A stretch of 58,132 bases of DNA. Source: Candidatus Omnitrophota bacterium (GTDB lineage Bacteria > Omnitrophota > Gorgyraeia > Tantalellales > Tantalellaceae). The notes below the pieces were generated by a model that did not search any database, was not told where the DNA came from, and saw only the letters and a program-made list of their open reading frames with translations. Where the stretch lies: contig WJMG01000071.1 of NCBI GenBank assembly GCA_014728075.1, forward strand, positions 1 to 58,132, given 5' to 3'. A program made the position numbers and the translations under genes. The number at the start of each line of letters is the position of its first letter. The stretch's first letter is position 1. Shown in pieces: positions 42,772 through 50,106 of this stretch.

Positions 42772-43883
42772 AGCGCAGGATAGCTTTCCCCGAGCAGGTA
42801 GATATAGCTCTCACCGGTAAGTGCAATCTAAGGTGTAAGCACTGCAATACCACAGAGACCTGGGATGGCAGGGACGAGCTTTCTTTTGGAGAGGTGAAGG
42901 ACCTTCTCGATCAGCTGAAAGAACAGAAAATATTCCGTCTCGACCTTTTCGGAGGAGAACCTTTTTATCATCCCAGGTTCTTCAAGTACCTTGAACTTAT
43001 AAACAGGTACCCGATGAGGGTCACTATCCTTACCAACGGTACGCTTATAGACGAAGAAGCGGTAAGGCATCTCAAAAAACTCAGGTTTCTCGCCATAATC
43101 CAGATAAGTATAGACGGCTCGAAACCCGAAATTCACGATTGGCAGAGGGGCGAAGGCTCGTTTGAGAAAGCCATGAGGGGTGTAAGGCTCCTGTTGAGCA
43201 ACGGTGTGCCGGTTACAATAAAGGCGATCCTGAACTCCCATAACTACACCGATCTTGATAATATGGTTGAGCTTGCCAGGGGACTGGGGCTGCCCGGAAT
43301 GCATTTCGGAGATGCCGTGGAATGCGGTAAGGCCGCTGTTTATTCGGACCAGATGAGTTTTGAGTCAGAGGCGCACCGCAAGATCATGGAAAATGTTTTC
43401 GAGGTCAAGAAGAAGTATCCGGGGTTTGAGATCGGAGGTACTCTCGGCCAAAAAATAGATATGTTAAAAGACTTTTATAAGCAGGGCCCCGGGAGCGGGA
43501 CAAGAGGCGTTTTTTCGACCTGTCCGGCAGGGCACAGCACTTTGTCTATACGGTCTGACGGTAAGGTGGTGCCGTGTTCCGCTTTCTGGACATTGATATG
43601 CGGGGATGTCAGAAAGAGTTCACTGAAGGATATATGGGAGAATTCGGAAATGCTGAACAGGATAAGGGATCTTTCGGACGATAAGCTGGCACAGCATTGT
43701 TCGGATTGCGGTAAATGTGACTACATGAGCCATTGTAACGGCGGATGCAGGGCCGCGGCCTATTATATGTCAAATAATGACCTCCGGGGAATAGATCCTT
43801 CTACCTGTCTTGTTTTTTCGAATATGACAGGGACAAGGATCCCCCGGGAAAAAGTGCTTTCCGGGGAGAAGGGTAATAAATGA
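42768..43883 (+). CDS. Radical SAM/SPASM peptide-modifying enzyme 1
   Basis: This 371-residue protein has the radical SAM cluster motif CNLRCKHCN (Cys19, 23, 26) and FRLDLFGGEPFYHPRF. The C-terminal SPASM domain begins CPAGHSTLSIRSDGKVVPC, then HCSDCGKC, SHCNGGCRAAAYY and a final Cys, enough ligands for auxiliary Fe-S clusters. Such enzymes (PqqE, AlbA and sactipeptide or ranthipeptide synthases) make C-C or thioether crosslinks in peptides. The start ATG 42768 has GGAGGT upstream. It overlaps both neighbours by 4 bases. The Cys-rich precursor at 47796 is the likely substrate. Confidence 0.92.
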   Translation: MKRRIAFPEQVDIALTGKCNLRCKHCNTTETWDGRDELSFGEVKDLLDQLKEQKIFRLDLFGGEPFYHPRFFKYLELINRYPMRVTILTNGTLIDEEAVRHLKKLRFLAIIQISIDGSKPEIHDWQRGEGSFEKAMRGVRLLLSNGVPVTIKAILNSHNYTDLDNMVELARGLGLPGMHFGDAVECGKAAVYSDQMSFESEAHRKIMENVFEVKKKYPGFEIGGTLGQKIDMLKDFYKQGPGSGTRGVFSTCPAGHSTLSIRSDGKVVPCSAFWTLICGDVRKSSLKDIWENSEMLNRIRDLSDDKLAQHCSDCGKCDYMSHCNGGCRAAAYYMSNNDLRGIDPSTCLVFSNMTGTRIPREKVLSGEKGNK

Positions 43884-45010
43884 GTTTTTGTGACCGGTCT
43901 CAAAGAAGTGAAAACAGGACAGGAGACTTTCCCCTGGGAACGCTTTATGTAAACCCTACCCGATACTGTAATTTAAGGTGCCGTCACTGCTGGATAGCGC
44001 CTCCTGTAAGGGAAGAACTCGTTCCCGGTACTGAAGAGATGTCCATGGACGAAATAACAGCTATAGCGGAAGCGGCTAAAGAGGCGGGGCTGGGCAGCAT
44101 AAAACTTACGGGAGGAGAGCCTCTTTTAAGAAAAGATATAGGGGAGCTCTTGAGTTACTGCGTTTCCTCCGATATAAGTGTTTTTATGGAGACTAACGGC
44201 ACGCTTGTGTCTCGGGATGTCGCCCGCATGCTGGCTGATAACAATGTATCTCAGGTATCCGTAAGCCTGGACAGTATGTTCCCGGAAGTGCATGATCGGC
44301 TTCGAGGAAAGAAAGGCGCTTTTGAGAGATCCGTTTCGGGTATAAAGAACCTTATAGCTTCAGGAATACGACCGCAGGTCATCTTAAGCCTCTATAGGGA
44401 GAATCTGCGGGGGTTTGAGAGGTTCCTTGATTTTATGGAAGACCTGGGGGTTAACGATGTCAAGGTCAATATCATAACCCCGATGGGAAGGGGGCATGAC
44501 CTTCAGGAGAAAGGGATGGCCCCTGTTCTTGAAGAGGTCCTTGAGTTTTACCGACGGACGGAAAAAATGAGGAATAACTTTCGCGGTAACTGCGGGGTGG
44601 ATGTTCCTCCCGCTTTTCAGAAGGTGGAAGATATTAAGAAAAGGGGATGCCGTGTGTGCGGGATAAAGAGCATACTGGGCATACTCCCGAACGGTGATGT
44701 TTCTATATGCGGGGTAGGGTTTATGGAACGGGATATGATCATGGGTAATGTGAGAAAGGCTCCCGGGAAGATAAAGGATATCTGGAAGAACGACCCGATA
44801 GTCCGTTTTATAAGGGAGAAACTGCCTGAAGAGCTTGAAGGGGTTTGCGGCATCTGTGTATTCAGGAAAGTCTGCCTGGGGGGATGCAGGGCGGAGGTAT
44901 GGTACAACAATCATGACCTCAAGTCCCCGTTCTGGTTCTGTCAGAAAGCTTACGATAAGGGTCTGTTCCCTTCAACGAGACTTATGCCCGAGGAATTGAG
45001 AGTTCGATGA
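43880..45010 (+). CDS. Radical SAM/SPASM peptide-modifying enzyme 2
   Basis: This 376-residue protein has CNLRCRHCW (Cys30, 34, 37) and GSIKLTGGEPLLRKDIGELL, closer to PqqE-type proteins than its neighbour is. The SPASM part has GCRVCGIKSILGILPNGDVS with ICGVGF, then GVCGICVFRKVCLGGCRAEV and a last Cys in FWFCQKAY. It is clearly divergent from enzyme 1, so the two probably catalyse different steps or act on different parts of the precursor. Coupled by ATGA to the kinase gene. Confidence 0.92.
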   Translation: MSFCDRSQRSENRTGDFPLGTLYVNPTRYCNLRCRHCWIAPPVREELVPGTEEMSMDEITAIAEAAKEAGLGSIKLTGGEPLLRKDIGELLSYCVSSDISVFMETNGTLVSRDVARMLADNNVSQVSVSLDSMFPEVHDRLRGKKGAFERSVSGIKNLIASGIRPQVILSLYRENLRGFERFLDFMEDLGVNDVKVNIITPMGRGHDLQEKGMAPVLEEVLEFYRRTEKMRNNFRGNCGVDVPPAFQKVEDIKKRGCRVCGIKSILGILPNGDVSICGVGFMERDMIMGNVRKAPGKIKDIWKNDPIVRFIREKLPEELEGVCGICVFRKVCLGGCRAEVWYNNHDLKSPFWFCQKAYDKGLFPSTRLMPEELRVR

Positions 45011-45783
45011 AAAGTTTTGTTCTCGAAAATTTCGGAATAAGATGCGGGGTAAATCTTGTAAATTCCGACGAAGAGGTCCCTTTTAAAACTGCCGCGGCGT
45101 ACGGCTGTTCTGATGTTGATATATATGTTTACAGAAAGAACAGCGTGCTTCCTGATGAAATAAAAGAAAAATACCGCCGGCCGTTCTTTGAGGCTTTTGA
45201 TTACGGGGAAAAGAGCGCTTTTTGTCTCGCGGATAATTCAGTGCCGTTTGATTTTCTTCTGGGCTTTGAGTTCAATGAGTCTATCATGGCTTTTCAGAAT
45301 TCCCTGGACCTTGTATTCTTTCACGCGGCGTGCGTTGTAAAGGATGGCAGCGCCTTTCTTTTCGCCGCGCCGAGTGGCGGCGGAAAGAGCACTATAGCAT
45401 TGCTTGCCGAGAGGAACGGATTAGAGGTTCTGGACGACGATTCCTGTGTGATCAGGAAAGACAAGGGTGTGTATTTTGTTCAGTCTTTTCCGGTCGATGT
45501 TCTTGATCCTTCCGCGGAAAAGGGGTACAGGGTCGAAAAGGTATTTTTTCTCGAGAAGTCAGACAAGAACAACTTAAAGAGCATTTCGCGTCTGACAGCT
45601 CTTATGAGATCCATGTCCGAGGCAAACGATCTTTATCCGTGGCAATACCCCGTTTCTGAAAGAATGTCTGCCAGGAAAAGGATATTTTGCTTTTTGGATG
45701 AAATGCTCAAGACAGTACCTTTCAATGTCCTGGAATTCAGTATAGATGAGGGAATTTTTTCATGTTCAGGGATATTCTCTTAA
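45007..45783 (+). CDS. HprK-like kinase of a peptide-modification cluster
   Basis: This 258-residue protein has FHAACVVKDGSAFLFAAPSG followed by GGKSTIALL (P-loop at about 121-129) and NGLEVLDDDSCVIRK, the HprK-type nucleotide site and following Asp-rich loop. It lacks the N-terminal domain of true HPr kinases. HprK relatives occur in peptide (RiPP) loci, including lasso loci where one phosphorylates the precursor; a similar role is possible here. The C-terminal half (ISRLTALMRSMSEANDLYPW) is not recognised. It overlaps the ABC gene by 22 bases. Confidence 0.8.
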   Translation: MKSFVLENFGIRCGVNLVNSDEEVPFKTAAAYGCSDVDIYVYRKNSVLPDEIKEKYRRPFFEAFDYGEKSAFCLADNSVPFDFLLGFEFNESIMAFQNSLDLVFFHAACVVKDGSAFLFAAPSGGGKSTIALLAERNGLEVLDDDSCVIRKDKGVYFVQSFPVDVLDPSAEKGYRVEKVFFLEKSDKNNLKSISRLTALMRSMSEANDLYPWQYPVSERMSARKRIFCFLDEMLKTVPFNVLEFSIDEGIFSCSGIFS

Positions 45784-47498
45784 ATGTTAAATACCGGATA
45801 AATGACCTTAGGCCCCTCATGGGGGATGTAAAGGTCATATTCTTGTATTCTTCGCGTCTTTTGGCGAAATACAAAAAAGACCTGATGAAGATATCGTTGC
45901 TGAAAGGCCTGACTTTTCCGATAGGGATAGCCGGAATTTATATGACAAAGAATGTTCTGGATAAAGGTATCTTTGCCGGGGATTTCAGGGTTTTTCTCTT
46001 TCTTACGGTCCTTGTTCTTCTGGCCTACACTTTATTGCATGCTCTTTCCTATGTTGTGGAGAAATTCACCGCGAAAGTAAGAACGGCTTTTTCCGTAGAT
46101 GTAAACCGTGACCTGGCCCGGAGGCTTTTCGGGATGAATTATCTCGAGATAAGGAAGATGACATCTTCCGAGAACGCTTTCTTCCTGGGGTATGATTACG
46201 GGAATATCGAAGCTCTTATGTTCGGGGAGATCCCGTCGCTTATTTCAGTTCTGAAAATACCGGTTATTTTTGTTCTATCCGCGGTTATGAGCCTGCCGCT
46301 TACGCTTCTTGTTCTCCTGGCCGTTCCGTCGCTTGTGGTACACCTCTTATGGGCCGCAAAGCGCAGAGAGGTCTACAGGACCGAAGAGATCGAAAAGGTA
46401 AGGAGATACAATTCGTCCCTTCACGACCTCTTTCTTAACCTGAAACTCATTAAAAGCTCCGGAAAAGAGGACTGGGCCCTGTCCAGGGTAATGTCATTTT
46501 TCAGGGATAAGGTCAGGTTCTCGATGAAAACAGACCTTCTTTCCCGTAAAGCGCATTATATCGGCAGTGTTTTTATGCGCGTTAATACGTCTGTTTTCTG
46601 GATTTTCGGGGGGTATCTTATTATCAGGGGCAGTTTGACCTTCGGTTCTTTCAGCGCTGTTCTGATGTACATGGCGGTTCTCCTCGGGGAGATGGAGAAA
46701 GTAAGCAACGCGGTGCAGAGCCTTAACGAGGAAAAAGTATCTATCGCAAGATGTTCTTCTTTTATTAAAGAGATGTGTATTGCCGGAAAAGAGCGGCAAA
46801 AAGTGTTCGATGAAGGTATGTTTGAAAAGGGGCTGGAGTTCAGGGAAGTTTCTTTCGGCTATGAAGCGGGGAAACCCGTTCTTGAAGGTGTTTCTCTTTT
46901 TATCCCCCCGGCAGGCTGGTCCTTGATAAAAGGAGCTTCCGGCATAGGTAAGACGACGCTCTTAAGCCTTATTGTCAGGCTTTTTGAACCCTGGAAAGGC
47001 GAGATACTCGCGGGCGGAACAGATGTGGCACGAATAGATAAGGATGTTTTTTATAGAAATGTGTCTATCGTTCAGCAGGAGTCGTACATACTTAACGATA
47101 CCCTTGCCCGGAACATTTTTCTGGGAAACTCGTTTGACGACAGAGAGATGGAGAAGGTCCTGATGTGCGCGGGGTTAAGCGGGTTCGCGGAAGAACTTCC
47201 GGAAGGGTATGATACGATGCTTGAAGAGTCGGGAGCGGATCTTTCGGGCGGACAGCGGCAGCGTATATCAATAGCCAGGGCTTTAGCCGGAGGGCCTAAA
47301 GTCCTTGTGCTGGACGAAGCGACCTCTTTTGTGGATCCCGGAAAAGAAGAAGAGATCTTCGGTAAGATAAGGACAAGTTTTCCCGATATCCAGGTCATAT
47401 TCGTTACTCACAGGGAAACGGCCCGTAAGTACGCCGATCATGTTTTTGTTATGGAGAACGGCGCTGTTCTCAGCGAAAAAGAGAATGTTCAAATATAA
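45762..47498 (+). CDS. ABC exporter (fused membrane and ATPase domains), peptide-cluster type
   Basis: This 578-residue protein has an N-terminal membrane domain (helices between about 50 and 310). The ATPase has Walker A GASGIGKTT (391-399), a Q-loop (VQQESY), signature LSGGQ (494-498), Walker B VLVLDEA (514-520) and a switch His at 550. There is no N-terminal C39 peptidase, so leader removal must be done by another protein, likely the protease at 48108. It probably exports the finished peptide. The PqqD-like gene follows after 11 bases with AAGGAG before it. Confidence 0.9.
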   Translation: MFRDILLNVKYRINDLRPLMGDVKVIFLYSSRLLAKYKKDLMKISLLKGLTFPIGIAGIYMTKNVLDKGIFAGDFRVFLFLTVLVLLAYTLLHALSYVVEKFTAKVRTAFSVDVNRDLARRLFGMNYLEIRKMTSSENAFFLGYDYGNIEALMFGEIPSLISVLKIPVIFVLSAVMSLPLTLLVLLAVPSLVVHLLWAAKRREVYRTEEIEKVRRYNSSLHDLFLNLKLIKSSGKEDWALSRVMSFFRDKVRFSMKTDLLSRKAHYIGSVFMRVNTSVFWIFGGYLIIRGSLTFGSFSAVLMYMAVLLGEMEKVSNAVQSLNEEKVSIARCSSFIKEMCIAGKERQKVFDEGMFEKGLEFREVSFGYEAGKPVLEGVSLFIPPAGWSLIKGASGIGKTTLLSLIVRLFEPWKGEILAGGTDVARIDKDVFYRNVSIVQQESYILNDTLARNIFLGNSFDDREMEKVLMCAGLSGFAEELPEGYDTMLEESGADLSGGQRQRISIARALAGGPKVLVLDEATSFVDPGKEEEIFGKIRTSFPDIQVIFVTHRETARKYADHVFVMENGAVLSEKENVQI

Positions 47499-47509
47499 GG
47501 AGAGTTATT

Positions 47510-47782
47510 ATGGAAAGAAAATGTCCATTACGGAATCCGGATGTTGTTGTCAGAAAAGAGAAGGATGAGGCGCTGCTCTTCGATCCTTCCGACGGGAATA
47601 TGATGTGTATGAATTCAACCGGTATCTTTGTCTGGGATGAGTGCGACGGGAAGAGTTCCGCCGAAGAGATATCCCGGAAGATAGAGGAAGAGTTCGAGGT
47701 TTCTTCCGAAGTCGCGGAAAAGGATTGCCGGTCTTTTCTTGAAGAGCTGGAAAAGTCCGGATTTATAGGGTATGCTTTTTGA
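47510..47782 (+). CDS. PqqD-like peptide chaperone (RRE)
   Basis: This 90-residue protein has CPLRNPDVVVRKEKDEALLF, then NSTGIFVWDECDGKSSAEEI and SGFIGYAF, the PqqD pattern with the DG-type turn and C-terminal helix pair. PqqD proteins bind the leader of a precursor peptide and present it to a radical SAM/SPASM enzyme. It lies between the exporter and the candidate precursor, a standard position. The length is the family norm. Confidence 0.92.
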   Translation: MERKCPLRNPDVVVRKEKDEALLFDPSDGNMMCMNSTGIFVWDECDGKSSAEEISRKIEEEFEVSSEVAEKDCRSFLEELEKSGFIGYAF

Positions 47783-47795
47783 TCGGGAGGAAATT

Positions 47796-48092
47796 ATGGC
47801 TAAAAAGAAGAAAAAATACGAAGCGCCTATGGTATTCGATCTTGCAAACGTAGGCAGGGGCGCCCAGGCCCAGAGCTGCTCGTCTGGGCGTAATGCTAAC
47901 GCGTCATGTAAGGCCGGAAGAAGGGCGGGAAGTTTATGCAATGTAGGCTCTCAGGCCCTCTCCAGCTGTTCTAACGGCCCGGATCATGTGCCCGGAACCG
48001 ACTGTAAATCAGGCCCCAGCGCGTTGGGTAAGAAATGCTGGGGCGGAGGATACGCGGTAGGGCAGTGTAAAACGGGCGGACTGAAGGTATAG
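47796..48092 (+). CDS. Candidate RiPP precursor with seven Cys-x-x-Gly units
   Basis: This 98-residue peptide starts MAKKKKKYEAPMVFDLANVG, a Lys-rich leader with the YEAP-x-V-x-DL type motif common in PqqD/SPASM precursors. The core has exactly seven Cys, at 28, 38, 48, 58, 70, 81 and 91, each followed by x-x-Gly: CSSG, CKAG, CNVG, CSNG, CKSG, CWGG and CKTG. Spacings are 10, 10, 10, 12, 11 and 10 residues. No known family was recognised. GGGAGG at 47784-47789 sets ATG 47796; an ATG 24 bases upstream overlaps the PqqD gene. Placed next to a PqqD, two SPASM enzymes, a protease and an exporter, it is the likely substrate of all of them. Confidence 0.85.
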   Translation: MAKKKKKYEAPMVFDLANVGRGAQAQSCSSGRNANASCKAGRRAGSLCNVGSQALSSCSNGPDHVPGTDCKSGPSALGKKCWGGGYAVGQCKTGGLKV

Positions 48093-48107
48093 TTGACGGC
48101 GGCTTAT

Positions 48108-48857
48108 ATGAGATTTACTGTTGAGGGCCAGAGCATGCGTCCTTTTCTGAGGGATCTGGATGTTTGTGTTTCCGAAAAAGTTTCTCCCGCAAAGATCTTC
48201 CCGGGAGACCTTGTCCTTTATGACAGCGAAGTCAGCGCTGAAGTTATTGTTCACAGGATCATTAAGATAGATAAAAGAAAGTCCGTTGCCTTTATAAAAG
48301 GCGATAACGAGCCCGGCATGGACGCGGCAGACAGGGTCCCGCTTGAGGATATTATGGGGAAGGTGCTGTTCGTGGAAAGGGGCTCGAGGGTTTTTGATCT
48401 CAATAAAAGATGGCGGAAGATCTGTGCCGGTATTATCGCTTTTCTTTCTCTCCGCGACCTTACGCCCCTTGTCGCTCAGAGAAGGTTCCTGAGCCCTCTT
48501 GTTCTTGCTGTTTCCGGGAACGGATTATATAAAATTTTCAGGGAGCGGTTTTACGCAAAGCTTCAATTCTGCTGCGTAAAAAAGGAAGGATATTATAAAG
48601 TTTTTTCATATCTGGGAAGAAGCATGAATGCTGAAGCTTTCCTGCAGCAATATTCTGAGGGGCATGTTACAGTCTCGTCATATATAAAATACCGCGACAG
48701 GAACAGCGGTTTCGCTAGGATATTTCTTGAGAAGATATTGAAAGTAGTGGACGAGAAATACGGAAAGGATTCTTGTGTTCATATACTTGAGGGGGAATTC
48801 AAGGAATTGATCTCCGGGTGCAAGGAAGTTGCTTCTTCCGAAAGGGTCTATTTATGA
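48108..48857 (+). CDS. Signal-peptidase-like (S26/S24) protease with extra C-terminal domain
   Basis: The first ~95 residues match S26 signal peptidases: FTVEGQSMRPFLRDLD (Ser9), PGDLVLYDS, EVIVHRIIKID (His49, as in the Ser/His Sec11 type rather than Ser/Lys) and FIKGDNEPG. Residues ~100-249 form an unrecognised domain with LYKIFRERFYAKLQFCCVKK and a charged end. It probably trims the precursor leader, as the exporter has no peptidase domain. TTG 48093, directly after the precursor stop, is another possible start, adding five residues. Confidence 0.75.
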   Translation: MRFTVEGQSMRPFLRDLDVCVSEKVSPAKIFPGDLVLYDSEVSAEVIVHRIIKIDKRKSVAFIKGDNEPGMDAADRVPLEDIMGKVLFVERGSRVFDLNKRWRKICAGIIAFLSLRDLTPLVAQRRFLSPLVLAVSGNGLYKIFRERFYAKLQFCCVKKEGYYKVFSYLGRSMNAEAFLQQYSEGHVTVSSYIKYRDRNSGFARIFLEKILKVVDEKYGKDSCVHILEGEFKELISGCKEVASSERVYL

Positions 48858-49948
48858 GCTCTCTCGCCCTAAATGCTTTTGAGGGAAAAGAGTTCTCTCC
48901 GGAAGAGGAGATAGTTTCTATCTGCGCGAGACAAAAATTGACCGAGCAGGATAAGCAAAATTATCGTTCTATTGCCGCATCCGGAAATATCGACTGGGAC
49001 AAGGTTTTAGGTGTCTCGGAGGAGAATCAGGTCACGCCTCTTGTTTACCGCAATCTGCAGGTCTTAAAGGGGTTTCCCGATAAGATCTTCATGTCTTTAA
49101 GGGAAAGCGCGGCCCGTACTATGGCGCGTAATACGCTTATATTATCGCGCATGGAAAAGTTTAGCCGCAAAGAGGACGCTCTTTTCCTGAAGGGGTTTCC
49201 TTTTGCTGTGGATGTCTATGAGGATCCTTCGTTGAGGGAGTTTTCCGATGTTGATGTTCTTGTCAGGGATATGGACGCGTTCGGACGGGTTCTTTCCGAA
49301 GAGGGTTTTCATCCTGACGATAACGAAGAGGATGACGGATACAGGTCTCAAAGGACATATGCCGATAAAGACGGTCTGGTGATAGATGCTCATGTGGATG
49401 CGATAGGGCGGAGGCTTCACAGTGAGATGACAGGTCTTGGCGAAGGCATGTGGGAAGGTGCCAGGCATCTTGAATACGGCGGCCTCAAGTTGAAGACGCC
49501 GGACCTGGAACACACTCTTATTTTTCAAGCGGTCCACCTTGCCATGCACCACGGTTTTTCAGGTCTAAAATGGTTAGTTGACATAAATGAGTTCGTAAGA
49601 AGATACGAGAACGAGATAGACTGGGAAAGGTTGTTAGAGCTTTGCTCGAAATATAAGGTCAAGAGGCCGGTTTATTATACGCTGTTGTTTACGCGAGATC
49701 TGTTCGATACGCCTGTCCCCGAAAAGGTGCTGGACAGGTTCTCCCGGGTGAGGAGGCCTCTGGACAGGTGGCTTTTCCGTAAGATTAAAAATAGTTTCGG
49801 GACAGATTATCTGGCCGAACTATTTATGTTCGATACGATAGCGGATACCGTGAAGTTCGTTTTCTTGAGCTTTGTAAAATATCCGGGACACTTTCTGTGT
49901 TTCGGGAGAATAGCGGGGAAAGTAGTCAGGGCGGCAGTAAGTAAATAG
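48854..49948 (+). CDS. Nucleotidyltransferase-family protein (PF14907-like)
   Basis: This 364-residue protein has ALFLKGFPFAVDVYEDPSLR followed by EFSDVDVLVRDMDAFGRVL, giving the S-D-x-D pair (132 and 134) of nucleotidyltransferases of this uncharacterised family. DGLVIDAHVDAIGRRL and QAVHLAMHHGFSGLKWLVDI follow, also family-like. Such proteins often share loci with HprK-like kinases in peptide clusters. A role in adding or removing a nucleotidyl group on the peptide or a partner is possible but unproven. ATGA overlap makes it the last gene of the operon. Confidence 0.8.
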   Translation: MSSLALNAFEGKEFSPEEEIVSICARQKLTEQDKQNYRSIAASGNIDWDKVLGVSEENQVTPLVYRNLQVLKGFPDKIFMSLRESAARTMARNTLILSRMEKFSRKEDALFLKGFPFAVDVYEDPSLREFSDVDVLVRDMDAFGRVLSEEGFHPDDNEEDDGYRSQRTYADKDGLVIDAHVDAIGRRLHSEMTGLGEGMWEGARHLEYGGLKLKTPDLEHTLIFQAVHLAMHHGFSGLKWLVDINEFVRRYENEIDWERLLELCSKYKVKRPVYYTLLFTRDLFDTPVPEKVLDRFSRVRRPLDRWLFRKIKNSFGTDYLAELFMFDTIADTVKFVFLSFVKYPGHFLCFGRIAGKVVRAAVSK

Positions 49949-50106
49949 CGAACAGGGGGGATATCACTTACTTTTACTTGATTCCCGCTTTCGCGGGAAT
50001 GACATTTTTTATTTTCACTTTTATGCTTTAAAAAAATAAAAGTAGAAGTTGTCATCCCCGCAATGGGTTTGAGCGGGGATCAAACAAGAATAAGTTAGGC
50101 GGTTAG
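49949..50106. repeat. Palindromic element with two GTCAT..CCCGC hairpins
   Basis: A short inverted hairpin, GATTCCCGCTTTCGCGGGAA (about 49982-50001), is followed by an A/T-rich spacer and then 50051-50083, nearly identical to 8744-8778. CTTACTTTTACTTGATTCCC and its partner TGATC/GGATCAA ends mark the unit. REP-like; no gene seen. It ends the peptide operon and may act as its terminator. Confidence 0.7.

Noticed and set aside
42043..49948. Lasso-peptide locus
   Set aside because: HprK-like, PqqD-like and nucleotidyltransferase genes fit, but there is no asparagine-synthetase-like cyclase or transglutaminase-like protease, and two SPASM enzymes are present instead.
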